Assembly (NCBI RefSeq): GCF_046736045.1
Contig: NZ_CP177134.1
Coordinates: forward strand, 248,001-312,000
Length of the DNA stretch: 64,000 nucleotides
Origin: Leptospira_A sp046736045
Lineage (GTDB): Bacteria; Spirochaetota; Leptospiria; Leptospirales; Leptospiraceae
Direction of reading: 5' to 3'
Shown here: one piece after another, positions 19,154 to 29,169 of the stretch
How the letters are laid out: every line of letters starts with the position of its first letter
Numbering within the stretch: position 1 is the stretch's first letter
Translations under genes and position numbers: made by a program
Notes under the pieces: generated by a model
Database searches by the model: none
What the model was told of the DNA's origin: nothing
What the model saw: the letters and a program-made list of their open reading frames with translations, nothing else

Positions 19154-20091
19154 TTTTCTTCCCTTACCAATTGAACGAAAATTTCTTCCAGAGAGCTCTG
19201 GGTTGTGTTTAGATCTTTAAAGGAAATTTTGGCTTTCTTCAAAATATCAAGAAGATTTGCGATTCCATTTTCCTTTCCTTGCGGATCATAAGTATAAATC
19301 AGTTGTTTTCCTTGGGCGCCAAGTTCCAATTCATATCCCTTCAAAGAAGCAGGCAATTTTTTCAATTCTTTGGTCAAATCCAGGATGAGTTGTTTTTTGC
19401 CTAATTTCTGCATCAGAACTTTTTTATCCTCAACAAGGATGATTTCCCCTTTGTTGATCACTCCGATCCGATCCGCGATTTCTTCCGCTTCTTCAATATA
19501 ATGAGTTGTTAATATGATAGTAACTCCTTGTTTGCGGAGGTCACGAACGATATTCCACATGTCTTTCCGCAACTCTACATCCACTCCGGCAGTTGGCTCG
19601 TCCAAAAACAGAACTCTTGGTTCATGTGACAGGGCTTTTGCGATCAGAACCCTTCTCTTCATTCCTCCGGAAAGAGTGATGATCATATCATCTTTTTTTT
19701 CCCAAAGAGAAAGTGATTTTAAAAGCTTTTCCAGATAAGATGGATTAGGTGCTTTTCCGAAAAGACCTCTTGTAAAACTCACAGTAGTCCAAACGGATTC
19801 GAAGGAATGAACACTCAACTCCTGAGGAACAAGTCCTATCTGGGAACGGGTTTCCCGAAAATCTTTTATAATATCCTTGCCGCCCACGACAACGGAACCT
19901 TCACTTGGGTTTACAATCCCGCAAATAACAGATATTAGCGTGGTCTTGCCTGCGCCGTTCGGGCCGAGAAGAGCGATGATCTCGCCTTCTTCAATTTCCA
20001 GATTTACTTTTTTCAAAGCCTGAAACCCGGAAGGATAGGACTTGGATAGATTTTGAATGGAAACTATGGAAGTTTTCTGTTTATTTGGCAT
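19150..20091 (-). CDS. ABC transporter ATP-binding protein
   Basis: Walker A GPNGAGKTT, signature LSGGMKRR, Walker B VLFLDEPTAGVD and the switch His region TTHYIEEAEEIADR are all present in order in the first 230 residues. A C-terminal tail of about 80 residues is typical of DrrA-like ATPases of ABC-2 exporters. It is the first gene of a two-gene operon with the permease, overlapping by 4 nt. Confidence 0.92.
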   Translation of the reverse strand: MPNKQKTSIVSIQNLSKSYPSGFQALKKVNLEIEEGEIIALLGPNGAGKTTLISVICGIVNPSEGSVVVGGKDIIKDFRETRSQIGLVPQELSVHSFESVWTTVSFTRGLFGKAPNPSYLEKLLKSLSLWEKKDDMIITLSGGMKRRVLIAKALSHEPRVLFLDEPTAGVDVELRKDMWNIVRDLRKQGVTIILTTHYIEEAEEIADRIGVINKGEIILVEDKKVLMQKLGKKQLILDLTKELKKLPASLKGYELELGAQGKQLIYTYDPQGKENGIANLLDILKKAKISFKDLNTTQSSLEEIFVQLVREEK

Positions 20092-20202
20092 AAGTAAAAT
20101 CTCTACTCGAGGTTTGATTCTTTGACCAAAAATACCATTGTCTTAAAAAAGGACAGCCTCATTTTCAATTCATTGTTTTTTGCATGACGTTCTCTCTCTC
20201 TC

Positions 20203-21981
20203 ATGAAATCTCTCACTATGGATATTATCACGATCCAGATCCTCTCGATTCTGACAAATCTGGCACTAGGACTATTCCTATTGCTCTTTACCAGAGTTCA
20301 AAAATCATACAAGGCATATCAGTTTTGGGTTTGGTCTCATTTCACTCTGGCGATGGTTTATGTATTTCTGGGATTGAGGGGAATCATCCCTCCTATCTAT
20401 AGCATCATCATCAACAATCTGTTTTTGATTCTAACATGTAACTTTCGTATTGTGGCCTGCCTTCAGTTCTTTTATCAAAAGGTTTCCTTAAAATCGCTCC
20501 TCCTCATAGATACTTTATTCATCAGTCTGATATTTTATTTTTCCATCGTGGAAGACCTGATCATAGTTCGGACTTTTATAGTTACCTCATGTATTCTTCT
20601 AACATACGGATTCCTTGCTTGGATTTTGCTCAAAAACAGAGATAAGGAAAATTCGGAAGTGATTCTGTTCAGTGCAGGAGTGTTCTCTCTTTATTTGGTT
20701 TTGAATTTGCTCCGATTGGCATTTGCTGTTTTCAATCCCGACTTGATCATGTTCAACAAGGGAACGTTATTCAATTCAGTTTATTTTACATCTTTACTGA
20801 TCCTGGAAATCATTTGGGTCACATTGTTTTTTACGCTGACCGGGATTCGCAACCGCCAGGAAATCAGAGAAGCAAAAGAACATTTCGAACAAATATTCAA
20901 AACCTCTCCCGAAGCAATCCTCATTACACGGGTGTCAGACGGTAAAATTCTAAACTTAAACGAAGGTTTTATGAATATTACCGGATATTCTTCGGAAGAA
21001 GCATTAGGCAAATCACCTTTGGAACTTTCGATTTGGAAAAATCCGGAAGCTAGAAACAGAATGTTGGAGGAGTTGAGGGAAAAAGGATATTGCCAGAATG
21101 TCGAGTTCGAACTTATAAAAAAAGATAAGTCTTTATTTACCGGAATCATATCATCCCGTATCATAAATATCAACGGTGAAGAACAACTCATCAGCATAAC
21201 AAGAGATATCTCCGATCGCAAGGAAGCCGAATTGATTATCAAAGAAAAAAACATGGAATTGCATGAACTGAACGTTACAAAAGACAAGTTTTTTTCCATC
21301 ATCGCACATGATTTGAAATCTCCATTGAGCGGATTTTTGGGAATCACTCAGATCATGGCGGAAGGATCCGAAAAAATGAAATTGGAAGAATTTCATTCCC
21401 TTGGCAAATCTCTTCATGAATCGGCAAATAATGTTTATTCTCTATTGGAAAATCTTTTGGAATGGTCGAGAATGCAAAGAGGTTTGATCGAATTTAATCC
21501 GGAGAATCTGGATCTATATTTTGCTACGGAAGAAACCCTCGCAAATATTCACGAATTTTCCAATCAGAAAGGAGTTCAAATCCTCAATTCGATTCCAAAA
21601 AATACGACGATTTATGCCGATTTACAGATGTTAAACTCGGTCTTAAGAAATCTTTTGTCAAACTCGATCAAATTCTCAAATAACGGAAATTTGGTGGAGA
21701 TCGGTTTCGATGGCTCCGATAAAAACAATAACAGGATTTTCATAAAAGATTCCGGTATAGGAATGAAAAAGGAGTTGATGGATCGTCTCTTTCAAATGGA
21801 TCAGAAAGTTACAAGACGCGGGACAGGAGGCGAAACAAGTACGGGTTTGGGACTACTCCTCTGTAAAGAATTCATTGATCGCCATCAAGGCAAAATTTGG
21901 GTCGAAAGTAAAGAAAACACAGGTAGTTGTTTTTGGATATCTTTGCCGATATCAAATCTCTCCGCTCTCGCCGTACCCTGA
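20203..21981 (+). CDS. Membrane PAS sensor histidine kinase
   Basis: About seven hydrophobic segments fill residues 1-220. A PAS domain follows (residues about 228-345; FEQIFKTSPEAILI, LGKSPLEL, SITRDISDRKEAE). Then comes the HisKA domain with FFSIIAHDLKSPLSG (His about 368) and an HATPase domain with RNLLSNSIKFS and a G box TGLGLLLC. The length of 592 residues is usual. No receiver gene is adjacent, so it is an orphan kinase; the signal is unknown. Confidence 0.88.
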   Translation: MKSLTMDIITIQILSILTNLALGLFLLLFTRVQKSYKAYQFWVWSHFTLAMVYVFLGLRGIIPPIYSIIINNLFLILTCNFRIVACLQFFYQKVSLKSLLLIDTLFISLIFYFSIVEDLIIVRTFIVTSCILLTYGFLAWILLKNRDKENSEVILFSAGVFSLYLVLNLLRLAFAVFNPDLIMFNKGTLFNSVYFTSLLILEIIWVTLFFTLTGIRNRQEIREAKEHFEQIFKTSPEAILITRVSDGKILNLNEGFMNITGYSSEEALGKSPLELSIWKNPEARNRMLEELREKGYCQNVEFELIKKDKSLFTGIISSRIININGEEQLISITRDISDRKEAELIIKEKNMELHELNVTKDKFFSIIAHDLKSPLSGFLGITQIMAEGSEKMKLEEFHSLGKSLHESANNVYSLLENLLEWSRMQRGLIEFNPENLDLYFATEETLANIHEFSNQKGVQILNSIPKNTTIYADLQMLNSVLRNLLSNSIKFSNNGNLVEIGFDGSDKNNNRIFIKDSGIGMKKELMDRLFQMDQKVTRRGTGGETSTGLGLLLCKEFIDRHQGKIWVESKENTGSCFWISLPISNLSALAVP

Positions 21982-22022
21982 TTTTCATTGACAATCATTT
22001 TTCCATAGAGTCGTCTTATAGT

Positions 22023-22421
22023 ATGAATCTTAAAAAATCATGGATCTGGATTATATTCATCCTATTTTCCATCGCAGAGATCTATTATACATGGATCTAC
22101 CAAGACAGAATCCCCGCTTCGATCGAAACGATTACAATCGTTTTGGGTTGCGCATTTTTTCTTTTTTTGGGGTACACATTGTACTGCTCCGAAAAAGAGA
22201 ATCTGTTTAAAAGTATCGGAAAGATAGCCAAGCTGCATTGGGGTCGCCAAATCGGAGTGGATCTGTACATCGGACTTTTTTTCCAATCCTATTTGATTTA
22301 TCTGAATGAAGAATCCGTTCTAGAGACGATCATCTGGGTGATTCCTTTGCTGGTTTATGGAAATATAGCCACACTGCTATATTGGCTGTTAAACGCCGGA
22401 TCGATTTTAACCAAATTCTAA
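22023..22421 (+). CDS. Small multi-pass membrane protein, hypothetical
   Basis: The 132-residue product has about four hydrophobic segments separated by short loops, and no motif I recognise. ATG 22023 was chosen because it begins just before the first membrane segment; longer in-frame extensions overlap the kinase gene and look unlike protein. It follows the kinase by 41 nt and may be co-transcribed with it. Confidence 0.6.
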   Translation: MNLKKSWIWIIFILFSIAEIYYTWIYQDRIPASIETITIVLGCAFFLFLGYTLYCSEKENLFKSIGKIAKLHWGRQIGVDLYIGLFFQSYLIYLNEESVLETIIWVIPLLVYGNIATLLYWLLNAGSILTKF

Positions 22422-22672
22422 AAACAACCGTAGTCACGAGGGAAATGCACATCTCTTCCGTCATTTCCCTTTTGACTGCAACTGCATGCAGTAATCCCCA
22501 CGCGACTGCAAACAATATCACATAACGCACATTAATACATAAAGAATATACCGACAGTAGAAATTTGAGGTGGCGCTATCACCTACAATATTAAAAAAAA
22601 CAAAAACCAATTCCAAATAAATAATACATACCTGCAAAATATTTCGGAAAAGTTTGTTAGGACAAGTAGCCT

Positions 22673-25600
22673 ATGAAAGAAACAAAAGAAAAACTTTTCA
22701 ATAAAGACGATTTATATTCAGGTAGATTGGCAGACATCATCAGCGATCGAATGTTAGTCTATCAATCACTTCGCGAAAAATTCCAAAAAATTCTCTCCGA
22801 AAAAAAAGCAAAACTAACTGAAAGTTTATTGGATCAATTCCAAGAGATGTACGGATTCAAGCCAGGGAAAGAAATCCTTGAATGGGAAAACTTAAGAGCC
22901 GCCTATTCCGAAATTATGTACAATGTTCCCGATATATGGAATATGATTGATCATCATTCCTTCAGCTCCGATGATGAAGACCAAGATTATGAAGGAGACT
23001 ACAAACCTAGCTCCATTCAAACTCTGCTTAAAGAAAAAGATCCTAAACTAAATTTGGAAAAAATACTCAAGTCCTATTCGGGGCTTATGTTTTTATTTAC
23101 GGGAACATATACATTTGCTTCAGACGGAGGAGGAGATACCTGTTGGATCAATCTCTTTCCCAATGAAAAAGAATCCGTAGAAGTCAATCGTTACAATCAT
23201 GAAATAGGAAAACTGGAAAGTGACCCTTATTATTCCATTTCTCATTTTATCGCAGACAATTGGAGCAATGATTCGCAAGAGGATGACTATGAAGATTTTG
23301 AAGATGATGAGGAAGAAACAAAACCCAAAGAGCCGATTTTATTGACTCAAATTAAAAAAAAGACGATCAAAGATTTCGAAACGGCGGCTGCAAAACAATA
23401 CGAAAAAAAACCGATCTATTACAAATCATTGGAGATGTTCGAAAGATCGGCTTGGTTACTCGGTCATTCTTATGGAGATCCTGCTTATGCGTTTACGGAA
23501 AGTCTCGCTGATGCTCCTTCTTACTCCGCATGGGAATCCGAGAAAAAAATTCTAAACGAATATACAAATCTTTCCGCTTACTGGATACTTGCTCATTTTT
23601 TTATGAAAAACGATCATGCATGTAAAGAAGCGTGCCAGATTGCAAAGTCCGCTTCGGGGAAAATTATTCCTTTGTTAGCTGATACAGTATTGAATTATTT
23701 AAATGGAAAATCAAAAACATTCAACTCCGTTCCATCCGAAAAGATTGAGAAGCTAAGAGACCTTACCTTTAGAAATTGTGATCCGAATCAAATCGAACCG
23801 CAAAACAGAAAATCATACGATGATGTTCTCGGATTGTCATCTCTTAAAACTCTTTCCAAAAAGGAATTGGAAACAAAACTAAAAGAAGGAGCTGAGCCGT
23901 TTGCATTGATTATCGCTTATCCGGAAGATGTGAACTCTCACGATTTGTTATTGAAAGAAGCGGGGAAAAAAGATCCTGCGTTCGCAAAGATCATAGAAGA
24001 ATACTTTCGGGAAAGAAACGATAGTGCTTATAACGAATGGCCGTATAAAAAGGAAAGATTGGACAAACGGCTTTCTCTGCCGGTATCTGCCGCCTTTCGC
24101 CAAGGCCTAAAGTATGATTCTGAAAACAAAAAAGCATTTTGCGGGATCACACGCACCTTAGGTAAGTTTGACGATGATAATTCGATGTCAGCATTCAGAG
24201 ATGCCATCCGAAAGTTAAAACAAGATGATCCCAGACTGGAATACATTGTCAGTGATCTGATCGGAAGTGAACACAAAGACTCTCTTTCCATCTTAACGGA
24301 AGCCGCCTGGAAAGTATTTTCCACACTAGACAGTGTGCTCGAAAAAAAAGAGAAGGTTGCTAAAGAAGGACCGAACCTGAATAATATTTTTACCGTATAC
24401 AGTCATTTGGGTCAGGCATTGCAAGAAAGGATTCTGGTTGCAGACGAAGAATCAATAAAACTTTGTGATAAAGTTTTGTCCTATAAAGAAAATCTCGGTC
24501 TTTTCGGAATTAGCATCGGTTATGCTTTTGCTGTCTCGGCAAAACTCGGGCTTGTCCGTCACTTGGAAATCATTCAGAGTTACTTGCATGCAGGTGTGGA
24601 AATCAAAGGAGGTTATGACAGAAGTTCCTATTTGGAACTTTCTACTTTGCTGAATCTGTCGGAAGGAGCAATGGCCTGGGCTTTCATGAGTCCGGACTCC
24701 GCCAAACAAGGACTCTATGAACTATTCGAACTTGCGGATAAAAATGATTCCCCGAGCATCAGCATTGACTTGAAAGCTTGTTTGTTATCCGGTTTATTAT
24801 TATTGGAACCTGAAAAAAAGGAATGGATCGACCTCGCAAACCGCATCTTGGGAAACAAAGGAGATCAGGTTCGCGTTTACGGAGTCATTCGTGCCGTAGG
24901 TAAAAAAAAGATTCAAGCCCTCAAACATCATTTGGTATATCATATTTATGCAGACCCCGATCCGATGGTAGACTACTCCTGGACGTATATCGAAAATGTA
25001 GCAAGAGTTGCATGGAACCTTCTAACCGGAGAAGACATGGCTGCCTATGATAGTTCCGATCAGTATGCCTCCTCACTTTCAAAAAACCCCGGACTTCTTC
25101 CTGAAGCTATCTTGCATCCTGAAAAATATAGCATTCAACATGTATTTGAAAAAATAAGAGAGAAAAATTTCAAACATGAAGACGTGATCAAATACGGCGG
25201 GCCTTGGCTTTTGGATTCTTTGCGTTATTCGTTAGACGAATACAAATACGCAGGAGAATACGATCGCTGGGAAGCAGTCAAAACACTTTATTTACAAGGA
25301 AGGCATGCGCTTCCCTACTTTGCGGAAGTTCTGGATCTTCCCTATGCATCTCCGTCTTGGAAACTGCATATGTTGCAACTGATGAGAATGATGGAACCGG
25401 AAGCGAAAAAATGGGAAAAAACGATCTCTCTGTCTGCCGGAGAAATCAAATCCATTTTGAACAAACCGAGTTTTGATTGGATTGCGTGGGTTGACTTATT
25501 GTGTGTTAGGTTGTATTTGATCGAGAAAGAAAATTCGTTCGAAACCATTCTAGCTACGGTTCAAAAAAGATTGGAAATTTCCAATGCTTACACTTATTCA

Positions 25601-26038
25601 TCTTACGCTTACGAAGAAACATTGGGAATGAGGATTCCGAGATTTCTCCGATGGTTCGGTAAAAAAGGAGATGATGCCATTGAAAAACTTTGGAAAAATG
25701 CGCGCCCGAATTCCGAGATACGAACTTATTTGGATGAAGCTGCCAAAGCGAAAGTGGATATGGATATTCCTGATTTTTCCAAAATCACGGGAAACGGAAT
25801 CCATCTCACAGACTACATAAGAGGCGATAATTACGGATTTCATTTTTGGATCTATTTGGATGAAGCCATGATGAAGTTCGGAGTTAATGAATTTCATCTG
25901 CAGGGAATCTTAAAAGATTCGAAAGCAGAATCGAGTTGTCCGATTGCTACGGAAAAAAAAGAAACACTTCATGAAGTTTGGCAGATGGCTCATTTACTAG
26001 GGTACAAACTGTCCGTAAAAAAAAGTAAAAAGAAATAA
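22673..26038 (+). CDS. Large helical-repeat-like cytosolic protein, hypothetical (1121 aa)
   Basis: No family is certain. The N-terminal 200 residues contain a stretch (ASDGGGDTCWINLF ... YSISHFIADNW) whose layout loosely recalls SMI1/KNR4 (SUKH) domains. It is followed by a very acidic linker near residues 203-225. The remaining roughly 880 residues are helix-rich with HEAT-like alternation of hydrophobic and charged segments, suggesting an alpha-solenoid. There is no signal peptide or membrane segment. It is a single gene with AGGA 10 nt before the ATG. SUKH proteins can be immunity proteins, but no toxin gene is nearby, so no function is claimed. Confidence 0.8.
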   Translation: MKETKEKLFNKDDLYSGRLADIISDRMLVYQSLREKFQKILSEKKAKLTESLLDQFQEMYGFKPGKEILEWENLRAAYSEIMYNVPDIWNMIDHHSFSSDDEDQDYEGDYKPSSIQTLLKEKDPKLNLEKILKSYSGLMFLFTGTYTFASDGGGDTCWINLFPNEKESVEVNRYNHEIGKLESDPYYSISHFIADNWSNDSQEDDYEDFEDDEEETKPKEPILLTQIKKKTIKDFETAAAKQYEKKPIYYKSLEMFERSAWLLGHSYGDPAYAFTESLADAPSYSAWESEKKILNEYTNLSAYWILAHFFMKNDHACKEACQIAKSASGKIIPLLADTVLNYLNGKSKTFNSVPSEKIEKLRDLTFRNCDPNQIEPQNRKSYDDVLGLSSLKTLSKKELETKLKEGAEPFALIIAYPEDVNSHDLLLKEAGKKDPAFAKIIEEYFRERNDSAYNEWPYKKERLDKRLSLPVSAAFRQGLKYDSENKKAFCGITRTLGKFDDDNSMSAFRDAIRKLKQDDPRLEYIVSDLIGSEHKDSLSILTEAAWKVFSTLDSVLEKKEKVAKEGPNLNNIFTVYSHLGQALQERILVADEESIKLCDKVLSYKENLGLFGISIGYAFAVSAKLGLVRHLEIIQSYLHAGVEIKGGYDRSSYLELSTLLNLSEGAMAWAFMSPDSAKQGLYELFELADKNDSPSISIDLKACLLSGLLLLEPEKKEWIDLANRILGNKGDQVRVYGVIRAVGKKKIQALKHHLVYHIYADPDPMVDYSWTYIENVARVAWNLLTGEDMAAYDSSDQYASSLSKNPGLLPEAILHPEKYSIQHVFEKIREKNFKHEDVIKYGGPWLLDSLRYSLDEYKYAGEYDRWEAVKTLYLQGRHALPYFAEVLDLPYASPSWKLHMLQLMRMMEPEAKKWEKTISLSAGEIKSILNKPSFDWIAWVDLLCVRLYLIEKENSFETILATVQKRLEISNAYTYSSYAYEETLGMRIPRFLRWFGKKGDDAIEKLWKNARPNSEIRTYLDEAAKAKVDMDIPDFSKITGNGIHLTDYIRGDNYGFHFWIYLDEAMMKFGVNEFHLQGILKDSKAESSCPIATEKKETLHEVWQMAHLLGYKLSVKKSKKK

Positions 26039-26067
26039 ACAGTATTGTCCCTTTTACTTTTCGAAAT

Positions 26068-26110
26068 ATCGGGTATTGCATTTTTCACAAAAAAAATGGC
26101 GATGCCCGAT
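26068..26110. repeat. Imperfect inverted repeat between two plus-strand genes
   Basis: ATCGGGTATTGC and GCGATGCCCGAT pair in 10 of 12 positions with a 19-nt A/T-rich loop. A further related half (ACCCGGTATTCGGG) follows. It could be a weak terminator for the upstream large gene; there is no clean T run. Confidence 0.4.
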
Positions 26111-26218
26111 TGTTTCATTACCCGGTATTCGGGACATAAATATCAAAATAGGAACCAAGTTTGTTATTTATATTTTTTAACCTTCTCACATCCGAAAATA
26201 AGATGATACGGTTTTCCT

Positions 26219-27013
26219 ATGAAAAAAGTTTTTCAAATCTTGATCCTATTCTCCGTTCTGTTGCTTAAAACGGAAAATTATTCAAGCAAGGGAAATCTCC
26301 AAGTCGCCTTTGGTGCGGAAGAAAACCAACTCATTCTCAAATCCATAGACTCTTCCGTTTCTAACTTCGGGGATGAAGAAGAAAAAAAACTTTATAAGCG
26401 ATGCATTCAACATTATATAGAATTTCAAAGCTTACACACCGCAGGCGATTATGGAAAAGCGTATGAAAGTGTACGCAATACGCAAAGACTTCTTGTAATT
26501 CTATATGACAGGATATTAACCAAAAACATTCTTTCAACTCGTTTGGAAATCAACCGTTTGGCAAGAATTGCCAAAGGAAAGGAAAGAACAGAAACAAATG
26601 CATTTTTACGACTTGCACTCCGTGATTTATCCGAAGCGGAGCAAAAATTAATCATAGCAAAGAACACCAGACCTTATCTTTACCTCTTAAAATTGAGAGA
26701 TATGCTTTTCGGTTTGAAAATCCTAAAACATTCGGCAAGGTTCGTAATCCTATTAGCTCTTCTGCATAACACCGACTTTCCTATTGAAATAGAAACTACC
26801 AACTTTGATTCGTTATATGAAGATATTGACAGAGCTATTTCAAAAGATAAGGAAAAATATCTCACAATCCATTGGGACAATCATTTTAAAACCTATATTG
26901 GAGACGGAATCTATACAATGACCATGTATGAACCGAATATGGAAGAACTGACCAAACCTTTCGAAGACATTGACCCGGCTTATTTCAGAAAAAATATCTT
27001 AAAAAAGAGATAA
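26219..27013 (+). CDS. Exported hypothetical protein, helical
   Basis: A Lys-rich start and hydrophobic segment (VFQILILFSVLLL) indicate a signal peptide or N-terminal anchor, followed by about 240 mostly helical residues. No catalytic motif or known family is visible. A helical array around residues 60-170 is reminiscent of TPR-like packing but has no clear repeats. It stands alone between two intergenic stretches. Confidence 0.65.
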   Translation: MKKVFQILILFSVLLLKTENYSSKGNLQVAFGAEENQLILKSIDSSVSNFGDEEEKKLYKRCIQHYIEFQSLHTAGDYGKAYESVRNTQRLLVILYDRILTKNILSTRLEINRLARIAKGKERTETNAFLRLALRDLSEAEQKLIIAKNTRPYLYLLKLRDMLFGLKILKHSARFVILLALLHNTDFPIEIETTNFDSLYEDIDRAISKDKEKYLTIHWDNHFKTYIGDGIYTMTMYEPNMEELTKPFEDIDPAYFRKNILKKR

Positions 27014-27122
27014 TTTTCGGGAATTATAATTTCCAACACGATACTTTCCCCTAAACGATTGACATCGAACTCGAGACATATCAAATACGGGAGATCATTC
27101 CAAACAATCATCCGGGGGATTC

Positions 27123-27704
27123 ATGGACGTTTTTAACAACGATAGATATTATGCAAAAATGGTGTTTTTCAAACTTTTCGGGAACACAATTCGGATTTTC
27201 GATGAAAGCCAAACTACTGTTTTACTTTTTGTAAAACAAAAAGCTTTTAAATTCAAAGAAGATATAACCGCCTTCAGCGATGAATCACAAACCAAACCTT
27301 TGTTAAGGATTAGTGCCCGAAGTATCATCGACTTCGGTGCAGCCTATGATGTAACCGACCCGGTGAGTGGCGGAAAAATCGGCGCACTCCGACGTAAAGG
27401 AATGATCTCGTCTTTTGTAATGGATGTTTGGGAAATTTTAGATAAAAATGATACCGTAATCGGAAAAATCCAAGAAGACAGTTGGATTCTTGCACTGATA
27501 CGCCGTTTTATCGCAAGCTTCATTCCGCAAAAATTTCAATTCTTTTTAAATGACAACTCCGTCGGTTTCGCCGAACAAAGTTGGAATCCATTTTTACCAC
27601 AGATGAAAGTTGATTTTTCAGCAGACAGTGGTAAAAAATTGGATCGTAAACTAGGACTAGCAGCAGTTATATTGCTACAGGTGATCGAAGGCAAACAACA
27701 ATAA
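27123..27704 (+). CDS. LURP-one/tubby-C-like (scramblase-like) domain protein
   Basis: The protein alternates short beta strands with motifs such as DVTDPVSGGKIGALRRKG and WEILDKNDTVIGKIQED, which are characteristic of the LOR/phospholipid-scramblase-like tubby C-terminal fold. The C-terminus ends in a hydrophobic helix (RKLGLAAVILLQVIEG), as in that fold. The length of 193 residues fits. GGGGGA lies just before the ATG. The molecular role of bacterial members is poorly known; lipid binding is the usual guess. Confidence 0.7.
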   Translation: MDVFNNDRYYAKMVFFKLFGNTIRIFDESQTTVLLFVKQKAFKFKEDITAFSDESQTKPLLRISARSIIDFGAAYDVTDPVSGGKIGALRRKGMISSFVMDVWEILDKNDTVIGKIQEDSWILALIRRFIASFIPQKFQFFLNDNSVGFAEQSWNPFLPQMKVDFSADSGKKLDRKLGLAAVILLQVIEGKQQ

Positions 27705-27740
27705 ATACCGCTATAGAAAACAAACGATCTTGTTATGGAT

Positions 27741-28157
27741 TTATTCTATAACAAGAGTTACTTCTATATTGTTGCGTGTTGCATTCGAATAAGGACAGAT
27801 TTGATGAGCTGAGGCAACTAGCTCTTCAGCCGCTACCTTATCCATACCCGGCAGACTGACTTTCAAAGTAGCCGCCAATCCGAATCCGCCGCCGCTGATC
27901 ATTCCGATATCTACCGACGCAGTAACGGATGAATTTTCAATATCCACTTTATTTTTTGCAGCAACTACTTTCATTGCGCTATGAAAACAGGCAGAGTATC
28001 CTGCTGCAAAAAGTAGTTCCGGGTTTACACCATCCCCACCTTCTCCTCTGAGTTCTTTAGGCATGGAAAGGGAAAATTCGTATTTCCCATCCGGGGACTT
28101 TACATGTCCTGTTCTTCCGCCACTCGCTGTCATGGTCGCAGTGTATAATTTTTTCAT
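27741..28157 (-). CDS. ohr: Organic hydroperoxide resistance protein (Ohr/OsmC family)
   Basis: The protein of 138 residues has the two catalytic cysteines of the family, Cys57 in SACFHSA and Cys121 in QICPYSNATRNN. The Ohr N-terminal signature (KKLYTATMTASGGRTGHVKS) is also present. Ohr reduces organic and fatty-acid hydroperoxides using lipoylated proteins or thiols in the cytoplasm. AAGGAG lies 7 nt before the ATG. No OhrR-type regulator gene is adjacent. Confidence 0.92.
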   Translation of the reverse strand: MKKLYTATMTASGGRTGHVKSPDGKYEFSLSMPKELRGEGGDGVNPELLFAAGYSACFHSAMKVVAAKNKVDIENSSVTASVDIGMISGGGFGLAATLKVSLPGMDKVAAEELVASAHQICPYSNATRNNIEVTLVIE

Positions 28158-28192
28158 TCAAAAACTCCTTATATGAACTGTTTGTTTATAAA

Positions 28193-29125
28193 TCATCTTG
28201 TCTTCAAAAATTGCAATATACCTTTTGCCACAATTTCCGGTGCTTCGTAATGAGGCACATGTCCCAACTGATCCAAAGGAAAAAAAACAGTATCCGGCAA
28301 AACTTCCAATGCCAACCGGCTATTCGAGAAAGGAACTACTCGGTCTTCCCTCCCCCAAATCAAAAGTTTCGGAATCCCAATACCGCCTAACTGCTTATAT
28401 TCGTTCAGATAGGATTCCAACTTCATATTTCTCAAACTGGAGAGTATGGCCCGTTTGAAACCTTTGATTTCCATCTGTTCGGAAAACTGAGCATCAAAGT
28501 CTGGAAATTTTTCCATATTGTAAAAACTGGTTTTAGTTCCTTTCAACAAAGTTCTATCACCTAATGTTTTCATCAGATACTCACCGATAAGCGGCAGACG
28601 GGTGATCTTTCCTATGAGAGGCAGATCCATAGGAAAACCGGCAGGTGCAATGAGGATCAACCGCTTCACTCTTTTAGGTTCCGTCAAAGCGAACTTTGTC
28701 ACAACAATCCCACCCATGGAAGTTCCCACAAGATTGACAGGGCTTTGGATATTCAAGCCATCCAAGGTATTTAAAATCTGGCGTTTGAACAAATCCGGAT
28801 CGTACGTTGTGTTCGGTCTGTCCGAAAGTCCCCTGCCGAACAAATCAATCCGAAGAGTTCGATAACCTTCTTTTTCCAAAAGTTTTGCCAAAGGTTTAAA
28901 AATAAAAAGAGGCATGGAAAATCCATGAACGAACACGACAACTTCTCCGTTCGGATCTCCTCCTAACTGGTAATGTACGATGCCATCCTCTGTTTTTAAA
29001 AAAGTAGAGCCTGATTTTTTACGATAAGTTTCATCCAAATCAATTCGTTCTTTATCATTGATGAATGGTAGGACAATGATTAGGATCAGAACCGAAAAAA
29101 AGAATATTTTCAGAAATCGCTTCAT
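28193..29125 (-). CDS. Alpha/beta hydrolase, membrane-anchored
   Basis: The N-terminal hydrophobic segment (FLKIFFFSVLILIIVLPF) acts as a signal anchor. The hydrolase core follows: oxyanion region VHGFSMP, nucleophile elbow GTSMGG with the catalytic Ser, acid in WGREDRVVP, and catalytic His in QLGHVPHYEAPE. The triad is complete. The length of 310 residues is usual for lipase or epoxide-hydrolase-like members. It follows the ohr gene on the same strand, but the order and 35-nt gap give no functional link. The substrate is unknown. Confidence 0.85.
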   Translation of the reverse strand: MKRFLKIFFFSVLILIIVLPFINDKERIDLDETYRKKSGSTFLKTEDGIVHYQLGGDPNGEVVVFVHGFSMPLFIFKPLAKLLEKEGYRTLRIDLFGRGLSDRPNTTYDPDLFKRQILNTLDGLNIQSPVNLVGTSMGGIVVTKFALTEPKRVKRLILIAPAGFPMDLPLIGKITRLPLIGEYLMKTLGDRTLLKGTKTSFYNMEKFPDFDAQFSEQMEIKGFKRAILSSLRNMKLESYLNEYKQLGGIGIPKLLIWGREDRVVPFSNSRLALEVLPDTVFFPLDQLGHVPHYEAPEIVAKGILQFLKTR

Positions 29126-29169
29126 AGGAAAAAAAATATATGCGGTTTCAAATAACAGTCAAATGATTT

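Noticed and set aside
22330..22530. Minus-strand open frame of 66 codons with a hydrophobic start
   Set aside because: It overlaps the small membrane-protein gene antisense and has no ribosome-binding site.
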